Positions 51,192 to 58,792 of a DNA stretch of 64,000 nt are shown piece after piece. Position 1 is the stretch's first letter, and each line of letters begins with the position of its first letter. Under the pieces are notes generated by a model. The model did not search any database. It had not been told where the DNA came from and saw nothing but the letters and a program-made list of their open reading frames with translations. Where the stretch lies: positions 1 through 64,000 of IMG/VR virus record IMGVR_UViG_3300037189_013517. One strand, 5' to 3'. A program made the position numbers and the translations under genes. Source of the stretch: a virus.

Positions 51192-52253
51192 ATGTCTTTA
51201 CTTGAAAAATTGAAAAAGAATTCGACAATCAAAGAAACAGAGACTTTGAATAAATCCAAATTTTTTAATAAAAAGGATATGATTCAAACCTCTGTTCCTA
51301 TGATGAATGTCGCATTATCAGGAAGCTTGGAAGGCGGGCTAACCCCGGGATTGACAGTATTTGCAGGACCTTCCAAGCATTTTAAAACTGCCTTTTCTTT
51401 ATTATTGGCTAAGTCTTATTTGGATAAGTATGAAGATGCTATTGTATTATTTTATGACTCTGAGTTTGGTAGTCCTCAGTCTTATTTTGATTCTTTCGGA
51501 ATTGACACGGGACGCGTATTACATACTCCGATAACTGACATTGAACAACTTAAGTTTGATGTAATGTCTCAGATCAATAATATTGAGCGAGGCGATCATG
51601 TTATCATCATTGTTGATTCAGTCGGCAATCTTGCATCAAAGAAAGAAGTGGATGATGCACTTGAAGGTAAATCTGTAGCGGATATGACCAGAGCTAAACA
51701 GATGAAATCTTTATTCCGAATGATTACACCTCATCTAACCATTAAAGATATTCCTATGGCGGTGGTTAATCATACCTATTCGGAAATTGGTTTGTATCCT
51801 AAACAGATTGTTTCTGGCGGTACAGGCATTTATTATTCTGCAGATAATATCTTCATTATTGGTCGCCAACAAGAAAAAGATGGCACTGATGTAGTAGGAT
51901 ATAATTTTATTATTAATGTTGAGAAATCAAGATTCGTAAAAGAAAAATCTAAGATTCCAATTGAAGTATCGTTTGATGGTGGTATTAGTAAATGGTCTGG
52001 TCTTTTAGACATAGCAATTGATGGGGGTTTCGTATTTAAACCATCTAATGGTTGGTACTCGCTTAAAGGCGAAGAGAAAAAATACAGACAAAAGGATACC
52101 TATACTAAAGAATTTTGGTTGCCGGTATTGACGAATAAAGACTTTAGAAGTTATATTGAGACTAGATATATGATGGCGTCAGGCGATCTTATGTCCGCAG
52201 CTTTTAATGATACTGACTTAGAAGAGGAGTTCGAAAATGCAAGTGAAGTATGA
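51192..52253 (+). CDS. uvsX: UvsX RecA-like recombinase
   Basis: 353 residues. GGLTPGLTVFAGPSKHFKTA (Walker A about 58-65), IVLFYDSEFGSPQSYF and HVIIIVDSVGNLASKKEV (Walker B) are the T4 UvsX patterns, and VVNHTYSEIGLYPKQIVSGG the L2 region. It performs strand exchange with UvsY and gp32. AAGGAGATA precedes the ATG. The 3' end overlaps the next gene by 17 bp. Confidence 0.96.
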   Translation: MSLLEKLKKNSTIKETETLNKSKFFNKKDMIQTSVPMMNVALSGSLEGGLTPGLTVFAGPSKHFKTAFSLLLAKSYLDKYEDAIVLFYDSEFGSPQSYFDSFGIDTGRVLHTPITDIEQLKFDVMSQINNIERGDHVIIIVDSVGNLASKKEVDDALEGKSVADMTRAKQMKSLFRMITPHLTIKDIPMAVVNHTYSEIGLYPKQIVSGGTGIYYSADNIFIIGRQQEKDGTDVVGYNFIINVEKSRFVKEKSKIPIEVSFDGGISKWSGLLDIAIDGGFVFKPSNGWYSLKGEEKKYRQKDTYTKEFWLPVLTNKDFRSYIETRYMMASGDLMSAAFNDTDLEEEFENASEV

Positions 52254-52533
52254 ACCTTGGAGAGTAGAAAAAGAAGATAAAGAATATTGGGGAGTACGAA
52301 TACTTGAAGGTAAGTTTGACCAACTTGCTCTTACAATCAATGATGTAAAAATGGAAGAAGATAGTACAGTATCTGTAGATTATGATATTATATATTCTCT
52401 TCTTCCCACAGAAGAAGTAACGGCAAGTGATGAATTCAATCAAGTTTTATCTTATGTTATCCAAGACATTCTAGTAAAGGCAATGAATGAGTACGAAAAT
52501 AGAAACCGTAATTCTACAGAACCTGATAAATGA
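52237..52533 (+). CDS. Conserved protein between uvsX and gp41
   Basis: 98 residues, MQVKYEPWRVEKEDKEYWGV then RILEGKFDQLALTINDVKM. Acidic, mixed alpha/beta, no catalytic motif. A protein of this kind is regularly found between uvsX and 41 in marine T4-like phages. Possible role in helicase or recombinase regulation is inferred from position. It overlaps uvsX by 17 bp and gp41 by 47 bp. Confidence 0.72.
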   Translation: MQVKYEPWRVEKEDKEYWGVRILEGKFDQLALTINDVKMEEDSTVSVDYDIIYSLLPTEEVTASDEFNQVLSYVIQDILVKAMNEYENRNRNSTEPDK

Positions 52534-53953
52534 TGATGAGTATATGAGAAAAGTAATCCCGTTCTTAAAGCGGGATTATTTTTTAGATACTAATGAAAGA
52601 ATCATTTATGATAAAATAAATTCCTTCATAGGGGAATATAATTCTACTCCATCAAAAGATGCGTTAACTATCGCAATACAAAATGATAAAGGGTTGAATG
52701 AAGAACAGTACAAAGAAGTTTTTAGTATCATACAAGAATTAGATCCAACAGAACATAATAAAGATTGGTTGTATAAAGAGACCGAAAAGTTCTGCAAGGA
52801 CAAAGCAGTTTATAATGCTATTTTATCTTCAGTTGCAATCATTGACGGTAGAGATAAAAGCAAATCCGAAGATGGTATTCCTTCATTACTGCAAGACGCA
52901 CTAGGTATTTGCTTTGACAATAATGTAGGACATGATTATATTTTGAATGCAGATAAACGATATGAATTTTATCATCGTGTGGAATCTCGCATACCATTTG
53001 ATCTTGAGTATTTTAATAAAATTACAAATGGTGGTATGCCAAATAAGACATTGAATGTTGTCTTGGCGGGCACAGGTGTAGGTAAATCGTTATTCATGTG
53101 CCATGTTGCAGCAGCAGCGTTAGCTCAAGGTAGAAACGTTCTATACATTACTCTTGAGATGGCGGAAGAGAGAATTGCAGAACGTATTGATGCAAATTTG
53201 ATGAACATTACCATGGATCAGTTAAAAGATCTTCCTAAACAGTTATTTGATACCAGAATAGAAAAGATCAGAACTAAAACTGAAGGTGCCTTAATTATTA
53301 AAGAATATCCTACAACCGGAGCACACGTAGGGCATTTTAAATCTTTGTTAAACGAATTGCAATTGAAACGTCAATTTAAGCCTGATATTATTATAATTGA
53401 CTATTTGAATATATGCGCAAGTTCAAGACTTAAAGCAAGTGCAGGAGTAAATTCATATACATTAGTTAAGTCTATTGCTGAAGAACTTAGAGGATTGGCA
53501 GTTGAAGAAAATGTTCCTATACTAAGTGCGACACAAACTACAAGGACTGGATATGGAAATACAGATGTTGAACTTACTGATACTTCTGAATCTTTTGGGT
53601 TGCCTGCCACTGTTGATTTTATGTTCGCTCTAATATCAACAGAAGATCTTGAGAAGATGAATCAGTTGATGGTTAAGCAACTAAAGAATAGATATAATGA
53701 TCCTACAGTAAATAAAAGATTTGTTATTGGTGTTGATCGAGCAAAGATGAAGCTATATGATCTTGAAGAATCAGCACAAAAGAATATTGCAGATTCTGGA
53801 AATAGAGGAGCAATGGGTGGACCTGGGGGCGGACCTGGAAGTGCGCATGGCAGTAAAACTAGAACAGTAACAGCAGGAAAATATGGTGACGTAATGGCAT
53901 GGGGTGGCGGCGGCACCGGTTCTTCGAAAGATTTTTCTAAGATTAAGATATGA
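52487..53953 (+). CDS. 41: Replicative DNA helicase gp41 (DnaB-like)
   Basis: 488 residues. VVLAGTGVGKSLFMCHVAAA (Walker A about 194-201), LYITLEMAEERIAERIDANL (motif 1a), PDIIIIDYLNIC (Walker B) and a QTTRTG motif identify it. The C-terminus has a Gly-rich linker (GGPGGGPGSA) and GGGGTGS. Hexameric 5'-3' helicase working with a primase. The start lies inside the previous gene. Confidence 0.95.
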   Translation: MSTKIETVILQNLINDDEYMRKVIPFLKRDYFLDTNERIIYDKINSFIGEYNSTPSKDALTIAIQNDKGLNEEQYKEVFSIIQELDPTEHNKDWLYKETEKFCKDKAVYNAILSSVAIIDGRDKSKSEDGIPSLLQDALGICFDNNVGHDYILNADKRYEFYHRVESRIPFDLEYFNKITNGGMPNKTLNVVLAGTGVGKSLFMCHVAAAALAQGRNVLYITLEMAEERIAERIDANLMNITMDQLKDLPKQLFDTRIEKIRTKTEGALIIKEYPTTGAHVGHFKSLLNELQLKRQFKPDIIIIDYLNICASSRLKASAGVNSYTLVKSIAEELRGLAVEENVPILSATQTTRTGYGNTDVELTDTSESFGLPATVDFMFALISTEDLEKMNQLMVKQLKNRYNDPTVNKRFVIGVDRAKMKLYDLEESAQKNIADSGNRGAMGGPGGGPGSAHGSKTRTVTAGKYGDVMAWGGGGTGSSKDFSKIKI

Positions 53954-54168
53954 GAAGCTTAGGCAAAACTAAGTTGTCTGATACTAGATTGCAGACTAGT
54001 GAGCAAGGTGAATTAATGAATATGGATTCTCACATACCATTAAGTATAGAAGATATTATTCCGCAAGGTAGTAAGACAACTAAAATAGAAACAAGCGAAT
54101 TGAGGACCCCAGAAGAGATTAAAAATGATATATTTTGGAAAAAGATACTAGAATTTCAAAATAAATAA
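53950..54168 (+). CDS. Small hypothetical protein
   Basis: 72 residues from an ATG in the gp41 stop (4 bp overlap). Polar, beginning RSLGKTKLSDTRLQTSEQGE, with DSHIPLSIEDIIPQGSKTTK. No motif recognised. Tight coupling suggests a replication-linked accessory protein, which is inference. Confidence 0.6.
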   Translation: MRSLGKTKLSDTRLQTSEQGELMNMDSHIPLSIEDIIPQGSKTTKIETSELRTPEEIKNDIFWKKILEFQNK

Positions 54169-54183
54169 TCCGAGAGGTGTAGT

Positions 54184-54687
54184 ATGGATGTTACTATAAG
54201 TGGAGCTAAGGATAGAGAGTTAACCAAAATGCTAAGGTTAGCTACATATTCTTTTAGCAAAAATTTATTTTCACCTCGATTAGCCAGTAATCTTAAACTT
54301 AATATTAGAATAAAAGATAAGTTAGATGCTGGCGGATATTGTAATTATGTGGGTGACAGTAACCCTCCGAGAACTTTTATGATAGAAATCTTTAGAGCCA
54401 GAAAAAAGATACATATGTTTTCTGCACTTGCACATGAAATGGTTCATGTCAAACAAATGGCTAAAGGTGAGATTAAAGATAAGAAACTCAAATTTAAATC
54501 TGATACTTATAAGTATGTCACAGTTTGGAGAGGTAAAACGTACGCAAATGATTTATTGTATTGGGATCATCCATGGGAAATTGAAGCGTATGGTTTACAG
54601 GAAAGCTTAGTTGCTAAATTTTTAATAGAACATGATCAATTCAAAAATTTAAGACAGAAACGAGCAAACTGGTTCGTATATGATTAG
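54184..54687 (+). CDS. Putative zinc metallopeptidase (SprT-like HExxH)
   Basis: 167 residues. ALAHEMVHVKQMAKG (about 84-98) is a zinc-type HExxH, and WDHPWEIEAYG could supply the third (Glu) ligand. Proteins of this pattern recur in marine T4-like phages. SprT/Wss1-like proteases act on DNA-bound proteins, but that role is inference. GAGAGGTG precedes the start. Confidence 0.72.
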   Translation: MDVTISGAKDRELTKMLRLATYSFSKNLFSPRLASNLKLNIRIKDKLDAGGYCNYVGDSNPPRTFMIEIFRARKKIHMFSALAHEMVHVKQMAKGEIKDKKLKFKSDTYKYVTVWRGKTYANDLLYWDHPWEIEAYGLQESLVAKFLIEHDQFKNLRQKRANWFVYD

Positions 54688-54725
54688 TGGAGATAATAAA
54701 TGTAGTTAACTAAAAAGGAGTAATC

Positions 54726-54908
54726 ATGGGAGAAGCAATGTTTTCTGTATATGACCTAATACAATTAGGCCTAATGTTACTAGCGTGTTATTGTTGCAAA
54801 GCATATGGATATCAAAAGGGTATGGTAGAAACGCTAGAATTTTTTGAGGAACAAGGAGTTATCGAAATCCCAACCAAGCAACCAATGGAGAAAGAAGAAG
54901 AACATTAA
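54726..54908 (+). CDS. Small single-pass membrane protein
   Basis: 60 residues. A hydrophobic segment (SVYDLIQLGLMLLACYCC, about 7-24) is followed by KAYGYQKG and a Glu-rich tail. AAAAAGGAG lies upstream. No family recognised. It ends before a strong terminator. Confidence 0.62.
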   Translation: MGEAMFSVYDLIQLGLMLLACYCCKAYGYQKGMVETLEFFEEQGVIEIPTKQPMEKEEEH

Positions 54909-54931
54909 CATTCTGTTAATATTATAATTTT

Positions 54932-54966
54932 AATAATACCCTGGCCCTTTGCTGGGGTATTATTTT
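54932..54966 (+). terminator. Rho-independent terminator
   Basis: AATAATACCC ... GGGTATTATT stem with a 13-base loop, followed by TT; ends the gp41-54726 unit just before the next early promoter. A short ATTAACA/TGTTAAT hairpin (54905-54921) precedes it. Confidence 0.8.
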
Positions 54967-54983
54967 GGCTGGTTAAAAAGTGC

Positions 54984-55012
54984 TTGACAAGAACACCGAA
55001 ATGTGCTATAAT
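54984..55012 (+). promoter_or_regulatory. Consensus sigma70 early promoter
   Basis: Perfect TTGACA, 17 bp, perfect TATAAT. The spacer is nearly identical (one base different) to that at 57341, so one promoter cassette is present twice. Confidence 0.93.
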
Positions 55013-55035
55013 ATGGTTATAGTGAAGGAGACGAT

Positions 55036-55278
55036 ATGATCGACGAAAATGAAAAAGTAGTATATTTAGGCGTAGAATATGACAGATCGCACGGAAGCCC
55101 CTTTGATCGTGGGTCTGCGGATAGTTGGTACGGTCGCCCCCGTGCTGCGCATTGGTGGCCAGACGGCACCTATAATGGAGAACAGATAACCGCAGAAAAT
55201 ATGACCGCTGAAGAACGGGAAGCATATTACGCAGGATATGATTATAATGAGGAATCGGGCGGTAAAAAAGAATGGTGA
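55036..55278 (+). CDS. Conserved small phage protein
   Basis: 80 residues. SPFDRGSADSWYGRPRAAHW followed by WPDGTYNGEQITAE, with an EREAYYAGYDYNEESG end, is a pattern I recall in many T4-like and other phages as a hypothetical early protein. No catalytic motif. AAGGAGAC and a consensus promoter lie upstream. Confidence 0.75.
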   Translation: MIDENEKVVYLGVEYDRSHGSPFDRGSADSWYGRPRAAHWWPDGTYNGEQITAENMTAEEREAYYAGYDYNEESGGKKEW

Positions 55279-55286
55279 GAAAATGC

Positions 55287-55315
55287 TTGACAACTGAACC
55301 ATTTTATTATATAAT
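55287..55315 (+). promoter_or_regulatory. Consensus sigma70 early promoter
   Basis: Perfect TTGACA, 17 bp, perfect TATAAT, only 6 bp before the next ATG at 55322. Transcripts would be nearly leaderless. Confidence 0.88.
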
Positions 55316-55321
55316 AATGAT

Positions 55322-55711
55322 ATGAACTTAGGAATCGGACAAAACGTAGAGATCCAAACCAAGATGCGGTCAATGTATTTGGGCGAGGATTTTAAATTTG
55401 TAACCTTTAAAGGTAAGGTAGTACCTAATCCAAAATGGTTAGATACCGATTATGTTTCAGTTCATACTGGAGAACCGAATTATCCGATATCATACATTCA
55501 TAAGCGTTTGATTGTTGGTTATGAGTTTTCAAAAGAAAGAACGGATGAAAGAATCTTCGAAGTAAAATCGAAGTCGAAGGGTAAAGCCTACACGGTTGTG
55601 TCCTCGAAAGGAATTGTATCTTGTAATTGTACTGGTTATCAATTCCGTAGAAAATGTAGTCATTCTGATAAAGTTAAAGATATTATCCAAAAAGATGTAT
55701 CAAATGCTTGA
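55322..55711 (+). CDS. SWIM zinc-finger-like protein
   Basis: 129 residues. The C-terminal SCNCTGYQFRRKCSHSDKVK has the CxC...CxH spacing of a SWIM zinc finger, which binds DNA or proteins. The N-terminal half (GEDFKFVTFKGKVVPNPKWL) is beta-rich. The ATG lies directly after the -10 box with no ribosome site, suggesting a leaderless message or a later start. Confidence 0.72.
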   Translation: MNLGIGQNVEIQTKMRSMYLGEDFKFVTFKGKVVPNPKWLDTDYVSVHTGEPNYPISYIHKRLIVGYEFSKERTDERIFEVKSKSKGKAYTVVSSKGIVSCNCTGYQFRRKCSHSDKVKDIIQKDVSNA

Positions 55712-55736
55712 CTTCTTGTCCGAAAGATTATATAAT
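55708..55736 (+). promoter_or_regulatory. Sigma70 early promoter
   Basis: TTGACT, 17 bp spacer, TATAAT, 55 bp before the 55791 gene. Confidence 0.86.
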
Positions 55737-55790
55737 ATGATTGTAGTATAATTTTGAGATGTTATTTAATTATTAATTGAAAGGTATTAT

Positions 55791-56168
55791 ATGTCTAAAT
55801 TTACAGTTGCAGGTGTATCTACACAGAACGGTATCACTAAAGTTCGTTTTGCGAATGACATCGTTTCTCGTACTAAGCTTCTTGCTAAAGGTGGTCACTC
55901 TCCGTTGGAGTTAGTTGAGCTTCCTTCAGCAATGACTAAGGCTGAAGCTTGTCAGTATTTGCTAGAAGTAGGTGGAGTATTCTTAGCGTATTCTGATCTT
56001 ATTACTGATACAATGAATAAGAAAGAAGGTATTGTATCCATCAAAGCTTCAAAAGCAAAACCGACTAAAGCAGTTCAAGCTAAGACTAAAGCAGCAAAAG
56101 TTATTAAGTCTAAGCCACAAGTTGAAGAAGATCTCGAAGTTAAAGAGATTCAAGCACTTGCGGCATAA
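55791..56168 (+). CDS. Hypothetical early protein with Lys/Ala-rich tail
   Basis: 125 residues. The N-terminal 75 (SKFTVAGVSTQNGITKVRFA, then LELVELPSAMTKAEACQYLL) appear folded; the rest is a Lys/Ala repeat-like basic region ending in an acidic helix. The composition is reminiscent of small DNA-binding proteins but no family is certain. Codons are less AT-rich than average. It is followed by a UUCG hairpin. Confidence 0.65.
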   Translation: MSKFTVAGVSTQNGITKVRFANDIVSRTKLLAKGGHSPLELVELPSAMTKAEACQYLLEVGGVFLAYSDLITDTMNKKEGIVSIKASKAKPTKAVQAKTKAAKVIKSKPQVEEDLEVKEIQALAA

Positions 56169-56175
56169 AGACAAG

Positions 56176-56193
56176 AGTGCCCTTCGGGGCACT
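56176..56193 (+). terminator. UUCG-loop hairpin
   Basis: AGTGCCC-TTCG-GGGCACT, a perfect 7 bp stem 7 bp after the stop, directly joined to the structured RNA region. No clear T tract. Confidence 0.6.
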
Positions 56194-56547
56194 ATATTAA
56201 AACACATTACGGTTGAGGTCTAGAGATAACTTCATACTAAGCCGTGATAGGATATAGAAGCAGACCTAAACCTATCGTATAGTGTGTTTTAATATGGTGC
56301 TTTAGTGAAGTACATTATGTGTCAGACAGCCATTGGCGACTTGATAAACATTAAGTTGAGATAGTGTACTTCACTATGGTACTTGAGTTGTGGCAAGTAT
56401 AGTCCACAAACAGGAGTGTAACCTGATGGATATAGAACATAAATATCCAACGTGAATGAGCCATGGTTGACCGGGGCGTTTAGGCAGGAAACACATAACG
56501 AAACGGCAGGCGTAAAACGTAACTACAATCGCCTAGGTAGTTCTGAT
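56194..56547 (+). ncRNA. Candidate structured noncoding RNA (tandem hairpins, pseudoknot)
   Basis: No credible gene lies in these 354 bp. Hairpin A closes with a 16 bp stem (56194-56209 with 56280-56295). Its interior has interlocked pairings CGG/CCG (56210/56242), AGGTCT/AGACCT (56216/56262) and GATAGG/CCTATC (56246/56271). Hairpin B closes with 15 bp (56303-56317 with 56362-56376). Both share an inner ACATTA/TAGTGT helix and a trailing TATGGT(G/A)CTT, while their outer stems differ but stay paired. A compact H-type pseudoknot follows: TACTT/AAGTA (56380/56395) with TTGTGG/CCACAA (56388/56404). Then come CAGG/CCTG, GGATAT/ATATCC and AGGCG/CGCCT stems before tRNA-Cys. It is not recognised as any known class. 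Confidence 0.65.
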
Positions 56548-56625
56548 GCAACGGTGGCAGAGAGGCCCAATGCAAGGGACTGCAAATCCCTAAAACCGTC
56601 AGTTCGAATCTGACCCGTTGCTCCA
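56548..56625 (+). tRNA. tRNA-Cys (GCA)
   Basis: Acceptor GCAACGG/CCGTTGC, anticodon loop CTGCAAA within an AGGGA/TCCCT stem, T-loop TTCGAAT, discriminator T and encoded CCA. Lies directly after the structured RNA. Confidence 0.94.
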
Positions 56626-56644
56626 AATATATAAGTGAGAATGT

Positions 56645-57154
56645 GTGGAATTATTACAAGTACCTTTGCCCATAGTATGGATGAAATTAGAAGCGCATGC
56701 TGCGATAAAAGATAAATTATTAGATGCGATTGCAAAAGAAGACGCAACACGAGGTGAAGGTAATATTTCTAGAACAGATTGGTTTTTAAATGGCGATAAA
56801 AGTTATTATTCTATATTGGAACCGCATCTACTTCCTATATTAGATAATCTTTTGTTTAAAGATTTTTATTACAATAAGTTTCAAGTTATTGCTTGTTGGT
56901 TTCAGCAATATGACACAAATGATGAACATGCTTGGCATACACATATTCCAAGCACATGGTCAGGAGTGTACTATGTCGAGCTTCCCGAGGATGCTCCTAG
57001 GACAACATTCATCGGCCCGTTGGAAAAGGATAAATTAATCACACCCGATGTTAGTGAAGGTGATATAATAATATTCCCTTCAATGCTAAGACATTGTTCT
57101 TTGCCGAATAAAAGTAAAAGTAGAAAAACAGTAATATCGTTTAATATAGAATAA
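56645..57154 (+). CDS. 2OG-Fe(II) oxygenase-like protein
   Basis: 169 residues from GTG 56645; ATG 56681 is a shorter alternative. HAWHTHIPSTWSGVYYVELP provides the HxH/D-type iron site region, then GDIIIFPSMLRHCSLPNKSK has the distal His, followed by SRKTVISFNIE with the 2-oxoglutarate Arg. Similar proteins occur in T4-like marine phages. Substrate unknown. Its stop codon directly touches the 5' end of tRNA-Asn. Confidence 0.72.
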   Translation: MELLQVPLPIVWMKLEAHAAIKDKLLDAIAKEDATRGEGNISRTDWFLNGDKSYYSILEPHLLPILDNLLFKDFYYNKFQVIACWFQQYDTNDEHAWHTHIPSTWSGVYYVELPEDAPRTTFIGPLEKDKLITPDVSEGDIIIFPSMLRHCSLPNKSKSRKTVISFNIE

Positions 57155-57229
57155 TCCGATGTAGCTCAGCGGTAGAGCAGAAGACTGTTAATCTTTTGGT
57201 CGGTGGTTCGATCCCACCCGTCGGAGCCA
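57155..57229 (+). tRNA. tRNA-Asn (GTT)
   Basis: Acceptor TCCGATG/CGTCGGA, D-stem GCTC/GAGC, anticodon loop CTGTTAA, T-loop TTCGATC, encoded CCA. Confidence 0.95.
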
Positions 57230-57235
57230 AATAAA

Positions 57236-57312
57236 CTGCCCGTAGCTCAGTCGGATAGAGCAACAGCCTTCTAAGCTGTGGGTCGGACGTTCGAATCGTC
57301 TCGGGCAGGCCA
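57236..57312 (+). tRNA. tRNA-Arg (TCT)
   Basis: Acceptor CTGCCCG/CGGGCAG, D-stem GCTC/GAGC, anticodon stem ACAGC/GCTGT with loop CTTCTAA, T-loop TTCGAAT, encoded CCA. Reads AGA/AGG, frequent in this AT-rich genome. Confidence 0.95.
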
Positions 57313-57340
57313 TATTATTAAAGTGTTAATAAAATAATGC

Positions 57341-57369
57341 TTGACAAGAACACCAAAATGTGCTATAAT
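57341..57369 (+). promoter_or_regulatory. Consensus sigma70 early promoter
   Basis: Perfect TTGACA, 17 bp, perfect TATAAT, 26 bp before the small basic gene. Near-duplicate of the promoter at 54984. Confidence 0.93.
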
Positions 57370-57395
57370 AATGATATAGTAAATAAGGAAAGCAC

Positions 57396-57542
57396 ATGAA
57401 AATCAAACGAAAGGTAAATGTTAAGCAAAGAAATCCACTGGTAGCTTTAGCATTATTTAGAAAAGCAGGTAAGCACCAGAAAACAAATAAAGCATTACGT
57501 AGAGAATTTAATGTAGGTTTATCTCAATGCAAGACATTTTAA
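57396..57542 (+). CDS. Small basic protein
   Basis: 48 residues with AAGGAAAGC upstream of ATG 57396. MKIKRKVNVKQRNPLVALAL and FRKAGKHQKTNKALRREF match a small, very basic protein common in marine T4-like phages (RNPLV..ar..RKAG.H pattern). Probably nucleic-acid binding, function unknown. It overlaps the next start by 16 bp. Confidence 0.78.
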   Translation: MKIKRKVNVKQRNPLVALALFRKAGKHQKTNKALRREFNVGLSQCKTF

Positions 57543-58162
57543 ACACTGTAGTAATAGATAATGTTCTGCCACAAGAGCTGGCTGACAAAATAGAATCTAT
57601 TTTTCGCGGTAATGAATTTCCATGGTATTATATTCCTGATGTTACGTTCCACGCAACAGAATATAAGGGAAATGATCGTGCAGGAGAAACGTTTGGATTC
57701 TCGCATGAACTGTACCATTATAAAAAAGGCATCGTTACGAGCGATATAGTATTTGATATAATTAGAGATATCCCAGGACATGCTTTAGTAAAAAATAATC
57801 TTATAGAAGATCAAACAAAAGTAAATATAGACAATTATACTATAGCTACAATAAAATCTTTTTTTCAGCCACCCAACGGTAATACGAGAAGAGAGTATGA
57901 CAATAAACACAATGATACAGATGTACCGCACTTAGTTTGTTTATACTATGTATTAGATGCGTCAGGTGATACTTTCTTTTTTGGCAAAGAAAAAGAAAGT
58001 GAGTTAGCATTTACAGTAACGCCAAAAAAGAACAGAGTGCTATTATTTGATGGTAGATATTATCATGCTAGCAGTTCTCCTTATAATGGACCTAGAATAG
58101 TTATAAATTTTAATTTGTTTCATCACGATATTATGACAGCATTAGAGGAAGGAAGGCTATGA
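57527..58162 (+). CDS. 2OG-Fe(II) oxygenase superfamily protein
   Basis: 211 residues. NKHNDTDVPHLVCLYYVLDA (HxD-type iron site), GDTFFFGKE, and VLLFDGRYYHASSSPYNGPR followed by IVINFNLF supply the distal His and the 2-oxoglutarate-binding Arg. This is the third such oxygenase in the window. Substrate is unknown; protein or nucleic-acid hydroxylation are possible. Confidence 0.82.
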   Translation: MQDILNTVVIDNVLPQELADKIESIFRGNEFPWYYIPDVTFHATEYKGNDRAGETFGFSHELYHYKKGIVTSDIVFDIIRDIPGHALVKNNLIEDQTKVNIDNYTIATIKSFFQPPNGNTRREYDNKHNDTDVPHLVCLYYVLDASGDTFFFGKEKESELAFTVTPKKNRVLLFDGRYYHASSSPYNGPRIVINFNLFHHDIMTALEEGRL

Positions 58163-58353
58163 ATACTAAAATATGGGTTGACCCTCCGGCGGGTTGGAAA
58201 TATGGTTTCCCTAAAGTCTGGGATAAAGAAGTCGACGGTGATTGCACAGAATGGATGTTAAAAAACGGGTATCCGCAAAAAGAGATTGATGCTTGCGGAA
58301 ATCATTTTCATGTACGTATGTGGAGTTATACAGATGAAGAATCTAAAGCGTAA
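58159..58353 (+). CDS. Conserved small phage protein
   Basis: 64 residues. IWVDPPAGWKYGFPKVWDKE and the GYPQKEID, NHFHVRMWS end are a pattern I recall in hypothetical proteins across marine myophages. No catalytic motif. It overlaps both neighbours (4 bp and 20 bp). Confidence 0.72.
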   Translation: MNTKIWVDPPAGWKYGFPKVWDKEVDGDCTEWMLKNGYPQKEIDACGNHFHVRMWSYTDEESKA

Positions 58354-58582
58354 AGCTGCAGCACGCACTGCAATACAATTGGTATCTATTACAGCCATTG
58401 CCTTAGCATTAGTTTGGTTTGAAACACTTATAACTGCGGAAATGGCAGGATGGATATTGATGTTTGGATTTCTAGGTTTTGCGATCTGGATGGTGTATAT
58501 GATTAATCTATCTCATTTTGAACATCTGCATCATAAAACAAAAGAACTTGAAGAAACGCAATCTAAGGGCGATTTAAAATAA
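58334..58582 (+). CDS. Two-helix membrane protein
   Basis: 82 residues from ATG 58334, with GTGGAG upstream inside the previous gene. A basic N-terminus (KNLKRKAAAR) is followed by two transmembrane helices (LVSITAIALALVWF; WILMFGFLGFAIWMVYMI) and a polar His/Glu-rich tail. Unknown function; a holin-like or envelope-associated role is possible. Confidence 0.65.
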   Translation: MKNLKRKAAARTAIQLVSITAIALALVWFETLITAEMAGWILMFGFLGFAIWMVYMINLSHFEHLHHKTKELEETQSKGDLK

Positions 58583-58633
58583 TAGGCAAAATAATTGCCA
58601 TATATAATTTTAAAATGCTCTTAAAGGATATGC

Positions 58634-58792
58634 ATGGACGCAAGAAAAATTTTAATAGAAGATAATACAGGTACAGATAAAAACGAATATTGGGATATAT
58701 TAGAAACTGAAGATGCCTTATTAGAAGCTCTTGAAAAGTTTACCCTTGAAATGCTTCAAAAAATTGAGGGTGAAGAAAATGAATCCCGCTAG
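58634..58792 (+). CDS. Small acidic hypothetical protein
   Basis: 52 residues, MDARKILIEDNTGTDKNEYW then DILETEDALLEALEKFTLEM. AAAGGATATGC lies upstream. Acidic and helical, no family. Its last codons overlap the 5' end of tRNA-Trp by 10 bp. Confidence 0.62.
   Translation: MDARKILIEDNTGTDKNEYWDILETEDALLEALEKFTLEMLQKIEGEENESR

Noticed and set aside
54905-55225. Minus-strand open frame of 106 codons
   Set aside because: Runs across a terminator, a consensus promoter and a conserved plus-strand gene.
56194-56547. Interpretation of the structured RNA as a one- or two-piece tmRNA
   Set aside because: No tag-peptide frame and no second T-arm/CCA acceptor other than the complete tRNA-Cys could be found; the pseudoknot alone is not enough.
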